A stretch of 64,000 bases of DNA from Eutreptiella sp. 'Long Island Sound 2002' (Eukaryota; Euglenozoa; Euglenophyceae; Eutreptiales; Eutreptiaceae): positions 68,742,186-68,806,185 of the forward strand of contig OZ038380.1 in the NCBI GenBank assembly GCA_964036045.1, read 5' to 3'. Below are positions 33,116 to 43,464 of the stretch, piece after piece (within the stretch, counting starts at the first letter, position 1; the number at the start of each line of letters is the position of its first letter). Under the pieces are notes generated by a model. That model was given only the letters and a program-made list of their open reading frames with translations. It ran no database searches and had not been told where the DNA came from. A program made the position numbers and the translations under genes.

Positions 33116-33894
33116 GGCACATTCGTGACCGTGAACAGAGCCGACGGAACCGCCTACTGCGACCTGCCAGCTTCAAGGTTGGTGACCTTGTTTTGGTACA
33201 TCATTCACGCCTACCCTCCTGGCCACGTAACTGCCTACAGGACCCTCACTTTGGACCCTATCGTATCATCAGGATAGATGGATCCAGGATCCATGTCAGG
33301 TGCAGTCCACGTCTAGGTGGTGAACTGCTGTGTGCACCTAAGCAGTTGAGGCACTATCACTCCCCTGACGACTTGTCTTGGGATGAGTGGCGCCTCAGCG
33401 ACAGTGAGATTGTATGTATAGACCTAGAGAACGCTGCCAGTCCAGAGGAGGCAGACAAACTCGAAGAGATGACTGCCGATGAGATGGCAGTCGATGGTTA
33501 CTACATGGTTGCAGGTATTGCTCGCCACGAGTATAAACAGGGCTGGAAATTCCTTACCCTGTGGGATGGCTATGGGTTGTCTGAGGCGACCTGGGAACCT
33601 ATGTCAGCCTTCATACAACCAGATGGGAGTATAAACCCCATCTTCCGCACTTACCTCGTTGAGAACAACGAGGGGCAGCTCCTAACCCGTGCGAAACTGA
33701 TCTTCCTGTGTCAGTCTGTGCCCTGCAGACCCATGCCTATGGTTTCCAGCGTGAGCCAGGTGGCTGCTTATCATGATTGCAGCCACCCAGCGAGTGTGTG
33801 CCTTGTTGACCATGTGTTGCATGGGTACTGCCCTAATGTAATGACCTTGGAGAGCCAACGAAGAACGGTGGCTTACTACACCAGGGGGGAATGA
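33058..33894 (+). pseudogene. E3 Pol C-terminus: GPY/F module and chromodomain, fused to 3' region
   Basis: Contains LRHIRDREQSRRNRLLRPASFKVGD, the GPY/F motif FGPYRIIRIDGSRIHV and a chromodomain (YYMVAGIARHEYKQGWKFLT, WDGYGLSEATWEPM). In E2 and E5 the frame ends soon after LLTRAETL. Here a deletion at about 33695-33710 joins LLTRA to the noncoding 3' region, so about 65 extra codons are read to 33894. The extra tail is an artefact of the deletion, not a domain. Confidence 0.85.
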
Positions 33895-36217
33895 CAAGCA
33901 AGGTGTTATGAGGCAAGGTGTGCCTTCCCTCCTTGGGGACAAGCGAGCCCACAGTTAGGACCCCTGACTGGTCCAGATCCATGGGGTTCTACCCTTCCTT
34001 ACAGGGTTTACCATACCCCTAAGTGTGCTACGTATGTCTGTGTGTGTCTCACTTCTCTCCCCAGCGTGGCTCCCGGAGACCGGGCTTCGCTGACGTCGGA
34101 CCGAAGGTCCTAATCAGGTACTATTACCACTCCTATGGCGCCCAATTTCTGTGCTGGCGCCTATCCTTGGGGTAAGACGGCAAAAGCCCTACCTACTAGA
34201 GGGGAGGGGTGGCCAAGTGTGCTAAGGGCATACAAAACGCCCATTTTTGCTACAGGCCAAAAGCTAACGCACTCCCCTGCCCATGAGGAAAAGCACGCGG
34301 GACAGGAGACACCACTACACTACACTCACTAACGCCAGCACCGGCCTTCGAAGGCAGGGTGAGCACTCATCACTTGCACTCACCTCCTGCCAGGCCTGCT
34401 GACCCTAACCCCTACATACGCTACTGGGTGCCGCTGTCGAAGATCACGCAGGCCCTAATGGCCCTCCTGTGAAGAAGACAAGAGAACACAGCGCTCCTAA
34501 GCAGCTGTGGCCTAACAGGGGACGCCACAACGCGTTTCCCCTGCTAGGGCTTGGAGGGAAGGGGTGCTCTCGTTGCGTGCACAGCGCAGATGTCGTTGAA
34601 GTCGAACTGCCCTCGCCAGTACTGGCTGAGGCACAGTGATTTGATTTGTGATCAGCGCCCCTGTTTTGCTGGGGCAGAAAAATGGCTAGCCGCCGAAGGC
34701 AGCTGCTGCGTGCACCAATCACCCTTAACCTCTCCCACCTGTACAACAGAGGCAAATGAAGGGGTGTTTGCGGCATAGGAACCAAGCCACACTCCAGGTA
34801 TTATACCCTTCTCAGTGTGACCTATAATACACTGTCAGCAAACACGCTGACGGATCAGCTCCCCTGTCAAGCAAGCAAGCTTTAAGAGACTCCTCAGGTT
34901 CTCTTACAGAACGTACCGAGGAGCCTCTGGGTGACCTAAACAAGGTTTACCGTGCGCACTTCGTGTGGCCTACCCTTTAATGCATCATGTGCACGCAGGG
35001 AAGGGAGGCTGAACCACTGACTTGACCAGGAGGTGAGCTCCTCCTGGGTTAAACCTACCTTACTCACCATGCATCGTGTGCTTGCCGAATTGAAACGAAC
35101 ACAAAACAAGCCTAAGTGTTTTAAGCAACCCTACTTTAACGCCACGGCCGCACACGAACAAACGCTTTCTTTACTTACCTGTGAAGAAGAAAACAAGGGT
35201 GAATTTGGGGTACAGGTAAAGCGTCACAGCGTGTGGATGCCTCGATTAGGCACATGTATCGCGAGCACAGGGCATATTCTAACCCTACGTGCGCGCTGCG
35301 CGCTCCATTCGCATCACATACCTTTCATTCCTGTTTTTACCTGTGCAGAGCAGGAGAGAGGAACACCCGACCCCCCAACGAGCACAGCGTTGACAACCCT
35401 AACGTTTAAACGAAACAACCAACACGAACGCAAAGCGTGAGTGTGAGGTGACACTAACATACCTGAGAGATGGGTTGTTGACCTGCTCTGTGGTGAGGGC
35501 TGAATTTGAATACTTGACTCTGAAGTTTATAAAAATTTTGATGCAACTGTGCAAAAATTTCCTTCAGGACTTTAAAAACTACGGCTCATACCTTCTTTCC
35601 CAAAAGCCGTTTACGCTTGCGCAACCCTTTTCTTGGAGTCCGCTTCCTTTGCACTTGTCTGCGACTTTGAGTTATGTGTAAAAATGACGATTTCCCGCGT
35701 GGTTTAGTCGATTTTTAACGATTTCACTTGCTATATCTCAACCCCTTCCGCTTAACCGCAGGAATCACTCCCTGCTGGTTACATTTTCTATTTTTTCCAG
35801 CTCCTGGAGGTTTGTGTCCTCCATTGGGAGTATTGCTCCGCCCTGGCCCTTGGTCAGGACGTATACTAAAACGCTGTTTATACAGCGATAGCCGTCTGCA
35901 TTAGAGCGTTCGACTGTACCCTAGTGGGCAAGCATATGTGCTCCAGGGAGGGAGTCCTGGGTTCAAACCCCGCTGACCCCAAACTTTTTTCAAAAGTTTT
36001 CGTCGCACACCGGCGACTTTTGAGGAATGCCCCATCGAAGGGACATCATTCACGGTACATTACACTGTTTTTCAAGGGTACCTACAGTGTGAGAGGCTTC
36101 TATGAAGTGATGAGGAAATCTTTGGTAAGTTTAATGCATTTTCTGAGGTATCTTTGGGAATATTTGAGCCTTTTTCCTTGGTCCTACTAGCTTGATCAAA
36201 TAGTACTCCAGGGGGGA
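33711..36217 (+). other. E3 long noncoding 3' region with polypurine tract
   Basis: Colinear with the 3' regions of E2, E4 and E5. No frame is conserved among copies. Features: many AACCCTA-type motifs, a pol III box pair (35922-35971), and the GGGGGG polypurine tract at 36212-36217 directly before the LTR start. Plus-strand DNA synthesis would begin at this tract. Confidence 0.78.
35922..35971 (+). other. tRNA-like pol III box pair in the E3 3' region
   Basis: TAGTGGGCAAGC (35922-35933) and GGGTTCAAACCCC (35959-35971) match pol III A-box and B-box patterns. The same pair, same order and place, is found on the minus strand in E2 and E4. I could not fold a whole tRNA, so it is not called a tRNA gene. 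Confidence 0.45.
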
Positions 36218-36925
36218 GTAAGAAAAAGTCACTGCCATGTCTTTCTTGGAGGGCTTGATCCAGGCCAAGCCCCCCTTAAAACTCTTCTGTTGATGCTAAG
36301 ACAAACTTAAGTGTTTTTATCTCTCTTTTGTTGCCTAAAGTACACTTTCTCAAAGTAACTAGGGTTGTGACCCTAGCCCCCCATGAAGTTCACCCCTACC
36401 ACTCACCTGAGCGGAGGTACCTTCCTTCATGGAGGATATACCGAAAGAAAACAGGCATTTCATGCTTTAGGCCTTGGAGGTTAAGCCTAGTGGTCTCCCA
36501 CCCCAAGACCCCTATACTCAATTGTTTCTACCACTTATTGTGGTCCTACTTTGTAACTGTTTCTGAATTCAGTTGCTTGGCCAAGTCATTTTCTGTGTGG
36601 TCTTGACATCTTTGCCCCTCAGTCCTAACCAGCACCATTTCACCCAAAAGAGTGCACATGAAGTGCCTAATGCAACCTCTGAGGCAAGAGTTAGACCAAT
36701 TTTCATATACAATCTTTTGTATTAACCATTTGTGATTGAATCTATGTGTATATACCTGCTTTGTCTATCTGCAGCCCTTCTGTGTTACACTGGATTCCAA
36801 AACCAATCATTGATTCGATCCACATCCTGTCCTTGCTCTACTTGCTGCTTTGGTTGGGGTTTTCAACTACAAAACCTGCAGGAATACATCAAAATATCTA
36901 GGGCATAATTCAAGGACATCTTTCT
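36218..36925 (+). repeat. E3 3' LTR (708 bp)
   Basis: Same length as the 5' LTR and nearly identical. It is preceded by GGGGGG and followed by the target duplication TAGGG (36926-36930). The ends are AGTAAG...CTTTCT. The palindrome is at 36359-36376. Confidence 0.92.
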
Positions 36926-36930
36926 TAGGG

Positions 36931-37140
36931 TTTAGCCAGATCCCTAACTCCGGGCCTTCTATCATCCAATTGAGTCGACCTAGCTTCTGATTCCTTTCCA
37001 TTTCAGTAACAGTGTAGAACTAACACTATTAGCACCCGTTCAGAAGGATTTTCAAACGATCGCCCCGCATTGAAGAACACAGAGCACGCGTACGCCAACA
37101 GAAACACGAGAAGGGCGCTCGCACACACAACAGGCCTGGT
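36931..37140 (+). repeat. Dispersed repeat B, copy 2
   Basis: Shares ordered blocks with 11100-11340 (TTTAGCCAGA, GGGCCTTCTATCATCC, TAACACTATTAG, ACCCGTTCAGAAG). It begins directly at the right border of E3, so E3 may have inserted at or in this repeat. Confidence 0.55.
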
Positions 37141-37286
37141 CCGAACAAGGAATGTTAAATCCTCCATCCGGCAGTTTATGGTTAATATAATTTCGGAATT
37201 CTCCTGAATTTATATCCGAAATTGCTGAAATCGCAAAAATTACTCAAAAATAGAAGACTGCAGCCAATTGGGATCCGAACCGGCTT

Positions 37287-37340
37287 CACTTGGCCTGGAT
37301 CAAGTACCCCAAGAAAGAGATGGCAGTGACGTTTTCTTAC
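37287..37340 (-). repeat. Inverted CV LTR stub abutting RT
   Basis: About 54 bases match the outer end of the CV LTR in minus orientation, ending GTTTTCTTAC. The next base starts plus-strand RT sequence of E5. An LTR start facing away from the pol it touches cannot come from normal replication. It marks a rearrangement or deletion junction. Confidence 0.65.
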
Positions 37341-37342
37341 TA

Positions 37343-38325
37343 TCAGGAACTGCTAGCAGATATGACCCCTAAGGGTCGTATATTTGAATGGGAGGTCATG
37401 CCTTTCGGGGTAGCTAACGCCCCGGCACTCTTCCAAGAACTGTTGAATAAAATTTTGTATATACTAAGGCGCAGGCCTCTTGTACAAGAGTTGATTTCTC
37501 GAGGGGCTGAGATGGAGGCCCACATCAATGACGTGAGTTTGGGTACAAATACCCAGGAGGACAATGTCCTCCTCCTCCATGAGATTCTCACTGTTTGTCA
37601 TGACAATCATCTCCGAATCAAGCTCGAAAAATGCCAGTTTATGAAAGAGGAGATGCAGTACTTGGGTTTGGATGTGGGGTATGGCTGGTGGAAACCAGCT
37701 GCGTCTAAGATGCAGCCCCTACAGGACATGCAGATTCGCGATGACCCTAAGAAGGGTCTGCACCATGTGAGGAGTTTTGTGGGCACCTGTAACTTTCATC
37801 GGTGGCACATCCATGATTTTAACTACTCCTCTGCCCCTCTCAGTGACCTGATCAAGAAAACCACCCCCTGGAGGTGGACCGCCAAAAATAGGCCGAATAT
37901 TTCTAGGAGTTGAAAAAGAAAATCGCCTCCTCCAACTCCCTGGGGGTACCTCAGCTTAAGGGTGAGATCGTCCAGATCATTGATGCCAGTGACGTAGGGG
38001 GGGTGGAACAATTTACCAGAGGCAAGAGCTTAACCCAGATGAGCTAACCCATTGCCATTATCGCACCTCAGATTTGGACCGTGAAGGCTCTCTGAAACAC
38101 GACTATCCCCCCACTGATTGGCCACTGGTGCCACTTGGCCACTGGAACCAGAATTGGAACCAGGCGTGTTCCAAATACAGCACCTACAACCAGGAACTCC
38201 CGGCCGGTATGTTGGTGCTCTCTTCACAATCCGGACTATTGGGATGTAACCCTATTGTCTGGCTCTGTGACCAGGAACCGGTGAAGCCTTTCAGAAGGGC
38301 CCACCACCAGACAATGCAAAACTAA
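37343..38325 (+). pseudogene. E5 RT palm/thumb and RNase H, broken
   Basis: Frame 37343-37913 covers VMPFGVANAPALFQELLNKIL, the active-site box, LGLDVGYGWWKPAASK and the connection. The box reads HIND (codons 37521-37532), so the second catalytic Asp codon position has become Asn. Frame 38074-38325 continues in RNase H with SLKHDYPPTDWPLVPLGHWN and CDQEPVKPF. RT would be dead by this change alone. Confidence 0.85.
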
Positions 38326-38393
38326 AACGGTGGTGGACTTACCTCAGTCAGTTCAGGCTAACCGTCCACCATATCCCTGGTACAAAAAATGAA

Positions 38394-39548
38394 ATGTTTG
38401 ACTACATATCGCGCAACAACTTCGATGCGCTCATTGGTGAGAGCTTTGAGGCTCTTGCCAAAGAGGCTTTTCAGCGCATGGACATCCAACTGGGCCTGTC
38501 TATGCGCACCGCTGGAATCCTGGAGGGTTGGAGTCTCACCGACTATCAGTCAGAATATAAAGATATTATGCAGACCCTCAGCACTCGTCTGGAACCCGTG
38601 TCATTGACAGCACCAGTGGTATAGGAATAACCAATACGTGTTCTACGAGGATCGTATAGTTGTGCCTGAGGCACGACTCGATGGGTGTCTACAGTGGTCC
38701 CATCTCAACTCCGGTCACACTGGCGCTAATTGCTCGGTAGACCTCTTCCGTGAGTGTTTCTATTCCAGTCTAACCTTGACTGAATTGAGGTCTCGTATAC
38801 ACACCATTGTGGATGCTCGTGGCTGTCATGCCAGCAAGCAGAGCGATAGTAGGGATATGGGACTGATTTCCAGCTTACCCATACCCTATTGTACTAACTC
38901 TCACCTCTACCTGGATTTCATCCACGGCCTAACTCGCTTTGGTGGCTATGACAGCTGCCTAGTGGTAACTTGTGGTCTGTCACGCTTCACCCGTGTGTTT
39001 CCTTGCAGTAGGAACATTACAGGTGAGCACACTGTAAACGTTTTGGTCGAACAATGGTTCGAACCAAACGGAGCACCTAAACAAGTGCACTCTGATGAAG
39101 ATGAACACATCCGCAGTGGCACAGGGTGGTACAAACGTGTACTGAACGCCCTCAATGTTGGAGTGACCACACGTGTGCCCTATACACACATGTCTAACCC
39201 TCTTTGCGAGAGAACGAACTGTGTGGTGGAGCAGAACCTGAGAGTCCTGATGAAGCAGGAACGTACCAAAGATTGGGTACGGCTACTGCCATGGGCAGTG
39301 ATAACCATGAACTCTCAGCGGAGCTCGTCTACAGGTTTCACCCCCAAGGAGCTGTTCATGGGGAACAACCTACTTGGTTCCTCAGCACCTCCTTTCCTGA
39401 GGACTTAAAGAGCCCCGTTGCGAATTGGCTGGAACAGAAGCAGTCTATGGCTAACCAGGCTGGAACTAACCTGAGACACTTCCTGAACATGTACTTAGCC
39501 GACAAAATCGCCTACAGCGACACGGCAGTTTTAACGTTGGTGACCTAG
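38394..39548 (+). pseudogene. E5 RNase H end and integrase, broken
   Basis: Frames 38394-38624, 38638-39408 and 39204-39548 give YISRNNFDAL, the zinc region (HLNSGH, ARGCHASK: one of the paired Cys is now Arg), core Asp in LDFIHGLTRFGGYDS, HSDED and CERTNCVVEQ. Two shifts occur near 38600 and 39370. The Cys loss would disrupt zinc binding. Confidence 0.82.
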
Positions 39549-39659
39549 GTTTGGTTCACCACTCACGACTACCGTCTTGGCCGCGTCACTGCCTGCACCA
39601 CCCTTTTTTCTTGGGCCCCATCGTATTATCAGGATAAATGGACCTAGGATCCATGTCAG

Positions 39660-40100
39660 GTGCGACCACGTCTAGGTGGTGAACTCATCTGTGCTCCTAA
39701 ACAGTTGAGGCACTACCACTCCCCCGATGACTTGTCCTGGGATGGGTGGAGACTGAGCGATAAAGAGGTCGGGAAAATGAACCTGCAGAGGGCAGCCTCA
39801 CCTGAAGAGGCTGACGAACTTGAGGAAATGACTGCGGAAGAAACGGCAGTCAATGGATACTACGTAGTGGCAGGTATAGCCCGCCACGAGTATAAGCAGC
39901 GTTGGAAGTTCCTCACCCTTTTGGAGGGCTATGCAGTTTCTGAGGCAACTTGGGAACCCATGTCTGCCCTCATCCAACCCAACGGACGTATCAACCCCGT
40001 CTTTCGTTCCTACCTCGTTGAGAACAACGAGGGACAGCTTCTAACCCGCGCTGAGACTCTGTGCGAGCGCAAAAAGAAAAACTATTCTCCTTGTGCCTAA
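39660..40100 (+). pseudogene. E5 chromodomain and Pol terminus
   Basis: Open for 146 codons from the end of the GPY/F module (RPRLGGELICAPKQLRHYHSPDDLSW) through an acidic linker (EEADELEEMTAEE) to the chromodomain (YYVVAGIARHEYKQRWKFLT, WEPMSALIQP) and a basic C-terminus (ETLCERKKKN). The final stop near 40100 matches the expected Pol end. The chromodomain itself looks complete. Confidence 0.82.
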
Positions 40101-40552
40101 CTATTTATTGTGCCTAACCAAACCGAGGAGGTTGCAAGCTTCCAGAAGCGGTGGTATACCCCAAACATCCCCTCCTCCCGTCGGGAGTCTCCTTCGGGCC
40201 ACTCCTGCAGGAGTATAGGCTCTTCCTGCAGGTACACTCCCCCCTTACCGAGGAAAGCAACACTGCAGACCACCGGAATACCACCAGGGCGCTTATCTTG
40301 TTTCCAGCCCCATGGTTGCTGAGTACTATTGCCCCAGTCTCCGATCATACATTAATCGGCATAGTGTGGTACCAAGGACGCGCCCACGCGCTGGACTAGG
40401 TACCCGTGGGGTTGGATCAGTCTGGGTTGCCCACCTCCATACGACCACCCTAACTGCGGGTCACCTGAACAAGCCGGCCTACGTGAAGCGATTCCCTCCC
40501 TTTAGAACTCACAGTTGAGGCCCTTTACCTGCAACCCCCTCCCTTTTCTAAC
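40101..40552. other. E5-specific stretch between Pol end and 3' region
   Basis: Not found in E2, E3 or E4 at this position. It contains a dyad around CTTCGGGCCACTCCTGCAG and CTCTTCCTGCAG repeats. No coding signal. It may be a small insertion or a segment lost from the other copies. Confidence 0.4.
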
Positions 40553-42943
40553 CTCTCAGGGGCGGTGAGCACTCTTGTGCTGACAGCTAGGCCTACTCAG
40601 TGTGTGCCAGGACACGCTCAGGAGTTTTGTAGAGCTCCAATTACGGTGAATCTACTAACTTCCACCCTCAATCGGGTTCAGCGCTCCAAACACCTAAGCA
40701 TCCGCTGTTTTCGGAGCCCTGCTCGTGCCCTGACTGTGCGCTGCAGTCCCATGCCTGTGGTTAGTAGCGTGAACCGGATGGCCGCGTATGAGGTTTGCAG
40801 CCAACCAGCGAGTGAGTGCCTTGTTGACCACATGTTGCATTGGATATGCCCTAATGAGATGACCTTTGGGAGGCAACGAAAAGCAGTGGCCTCCTGGACC
40901 AGTGGGGAATGGCAAACAAGGTGTTGAAGACAAGGTGTGCATACCTTCCTTTGGGACAATGGTGCCCACAGTTAGGACCCCTAAGTGGTGCAGACCCATG
41001 GGGTTCTACCCGTCTTGGCGGTTTTACCATACCCCTAAGTGTGCTACGTATGTCTGTGTCTGTCTCACTTCTCTCCCTAGCGTGGCTGCCACCAACGACC
41101 TTCGCTGATGTCGGACCGAAGGTCCTAGTCAGGTACTGGTACCACTCCTATGGCGCACAATTTCGGTTCTGGTGCTTAACCTTTGGGGAAGCGGCAAAAG
41201 CCCTACCCACTAGAGAGAAGGGGAGGCCAAGTGTGCTAAGGGCATACAAAACGCTCATTTTTCTAAACGCGAAAAGCTAACACACTCCCTTGTCCGCGAG
41301 GAAGGCACGCGGAGCAGGAGACACCACTACACTACACTCGCGAATGCCAACACCAGCCTTGGAAGGTAGGGTGAGCACAACCGCACTCAGCCACTACGAG
41401 GCCTCGTGACCCTAACCCCTACACACCCTACTGGTTGGCGTTGACAAAGAGTTCTCAGGCCCTACTGGCCCCCAAGTGAAATGACAAGCGAAGACAGCGC
41501 CACTAGGCTGTTGTGGCCTGACGGAGATGCCCTCGCGCGTTTCTCTGCCAGGACTTGGAAGAGGTGCACTTGTGTATTGTGCGCACAGTGTGTAGTAGGA
41601 GTTGTACATGAATTAGACATCTAGTCCTCGCCATTCCTAGCAGAGGCTCATGTGATTGTTGGATCAGCGCCCTTTTTAGCTGGGCTAGGGAGTGCACCAA
41701 TCACCCTGTACCTTTCCCACCTGAGACCAAAGGCAGATGCAGCACGGCTTGTGGCTGAGGAACCTAACCAACCTCGACGTATTATACGGGTCTCCGGTTG
41801 GAAAATAATACACTGTCCCCAAACCGTCCTATTAAGCAAGCAAGCGTTAAGGACTCCGCCCGTTCTCTTATAGAACGTGGAGCGCAGCCCTGGGTAACCT
41901 AACAAGAGTTTTACCGCGTGCACGGCGCGTGGTCTACGGCCCTTTAATGCATCATGCAGAATGCAGGGAATGGAGGCAAGTCAAAAGAATCTTCCTGCTG
42001 GCATTAACCCTACAATTTGCCCAATCACGCAGAAGCTCAACCAGGAGGTGAGCTCCCCCTCGGCTTACTCACCTTACGCACCACGCATCATGTGTATGGC
42101 AAGGGACAACGAACGCAAGAGCAACCCCAAGTGTTTAAACAACCCTACGTCGAATTATAAACAACCCTAAGAGATTTATGCATCGTGTGTCTTATGCACT
42201 TCTTCCTTTGTTTCCCGGAGGAGAGCGAGAGTGAAATGACGGGCAACGGCACACCGCAAAATGAAGCCTGGCGTTTGGAACATCCCTATCTTAACGCTAC
42301 GGCGAGGCAGGCACGAACAAGCACTTTCTTTTTGACCTGTGGAGAAAAGGAGGGACCGAGGAAAGCACAGGGAAAGTGCCACGGCGTGTGAATGCCGAGA
42401 TGGGGCACATGCATTGCGAGCACAGCGCACACTCTAACCCTAGGTGCGTGCTGCGTGCTCCATTCGTCTGACATACCTTTGATTCTTGGTTTTTTCTGTG
42501 CAGAGGAAGAGAGGTGAATGCCCAAACCCCCAACCAACCAAGCGCTGACAGCCGTAGTCTTTTAACAAAACAAACAACATGAACACAATGCATGAGTGTG
42601 TCACGACGGTAACATACCTGAGAGGCGGGGTGTCTGCCTCTTCTCTTGTTTGGCTACTTGTTTCATTCTTTTTCCTAATGTTTATAAAATTGTGGATGCA
42701 ACTGTGCGAATTTTTCTTTTATAACCTTTAAGAACCACGGCTCATACCTTCTTTTCCGGGAGCCGTTAACGCTTCCGCACCTCTTTTTGTGGCTTGCGGC
42801 TCTGTTGCCCTGGTCTGCGACTGCTAGTTTTAGATGGAATATGACAATTTCCAACGTCCATTCGTCAGTTTTTAGCGATTGGACTTTCTAAATCGCTACC
42901 CCCGCCCGGACAACGCTCTCAAAGAGGACGCTCGGGGTCACAC
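40553..42943 (+). other. E5 3' region, truncated by the hAT
   Basis: Colinear with the 3' regions of the other CV copies from the GGGGCGGTGAGCACTC block onward. It ends at 42943 with GGTCACAC, directly before the CAGGGTTGG terminus of the hAT. No pol III boxes, polypurine tract or LTR follow on this side. Confidence 0.75.
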
Positions 42944-43230
42944 CAGGGTTGGTACAATACAGTACGTGTAATGTATTGTATCGTTCGGATACAGTACTGT
43001 AATGTGATGTATTGTATCTCAAAATATTCTGACAAAGTAGTGTTTCTTCACAGAAGTTATGTTCCCATAGTTTGCAGCTATTCTGTTTTAGTGTACAACC
43101 TGCAATTGTTTGCCAAAAACGGTTGTCTGCCTTTTTTTTCTTTTTTCTGGATACTTTTTGTTCTATATTTGTTTAACCTGGTTGATGACATCATGAGTGA
43201 TGCAAATGCTGATGTCATCAGGGACATCAC

Positions 43231-43244
43231 TGATGACGTCATCA
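43231..43244. promoter_or_regulatory. Palindrome TGATGACGTCATCA in the hAT leader
   Basis: A perfect 14-bp palindrome centred on the bZIP core TGACGTCA, in a cluster with TGATGTCATCA at about 43209 and GTTGATGACATCATG at about 43181. The cluster lies upstream of the transposase start. It could instead be coding (it reads as DDVI repeats in one frame). Confidence 0.35.
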
Positions 43245-43464
43245 TGCATGACTTCATCAGTGATGTGTCCCATCACACAGCATCAAAAACAAACGTTTTA
43301 CCTCCACCTCCTCAGGGCCAGGCCAACCAGATCCAGACTGCTGTCCACACTCTGTGGCTTAGGAATCTCACCTGTAGGTGGCATGCCACCAGGGGAGGTC
43401 CTGTCGGGTTTTCTAGACACCCTTCAGATGTTATTCTCCTCCTGAATTTTTGCAGATTTCAAAA

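Larger units (their letters stand above)
26319..36925 (+). mobile_element. E3: complete CV chromovirus, 10.6 kb, with target duplication
   Basis: This is the reference copy of the family in the window. The order is 5' LTR, primer-binding site (27026-27038), gag, UAG (28923-28925), protease, RT, RNase H, integrase, GPY/F, chromodomain, 2.5-kb 3' region with pol III boxes, GGGGGG tract (36212-36217), 3' LTR. It is flanked by TAGGG on both sides. Near-identical LTRs imply a fairly recent insertion. The coding part has several frame shifts and two in-frame stops, so it would depend on help from another copy. Confidence 0.93.
37343..42943 (+). mobile_element. E5: partial CV chromovirus (RT onwards)
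   Basis: Starts abruptly in RT, after the GFWQVDL motif, and continues through RNase H, integrase, chromodomain and most of the 3' region. A stretch of about 450 bases at 40101-40552 has no counterpart in the other copies. The 3' region is cut at 42943 by the hAT terminus before pol III boxes or LTR are reached. It is the most lesion-rich CV copy. Confidence 0.85.

Noticed and set aside
35922-35971. A true tRNA gene
   Set aside because: A and B boxes are good, but I could not form acceptor and anticodon stems. The segment is called tRNA-like only.
33711-36217. An env-like gene in the long 3' region
   Set aside because: No frame is shared by the four colinear copies, and no signal peptide plus transmembrane arrangement recurs.
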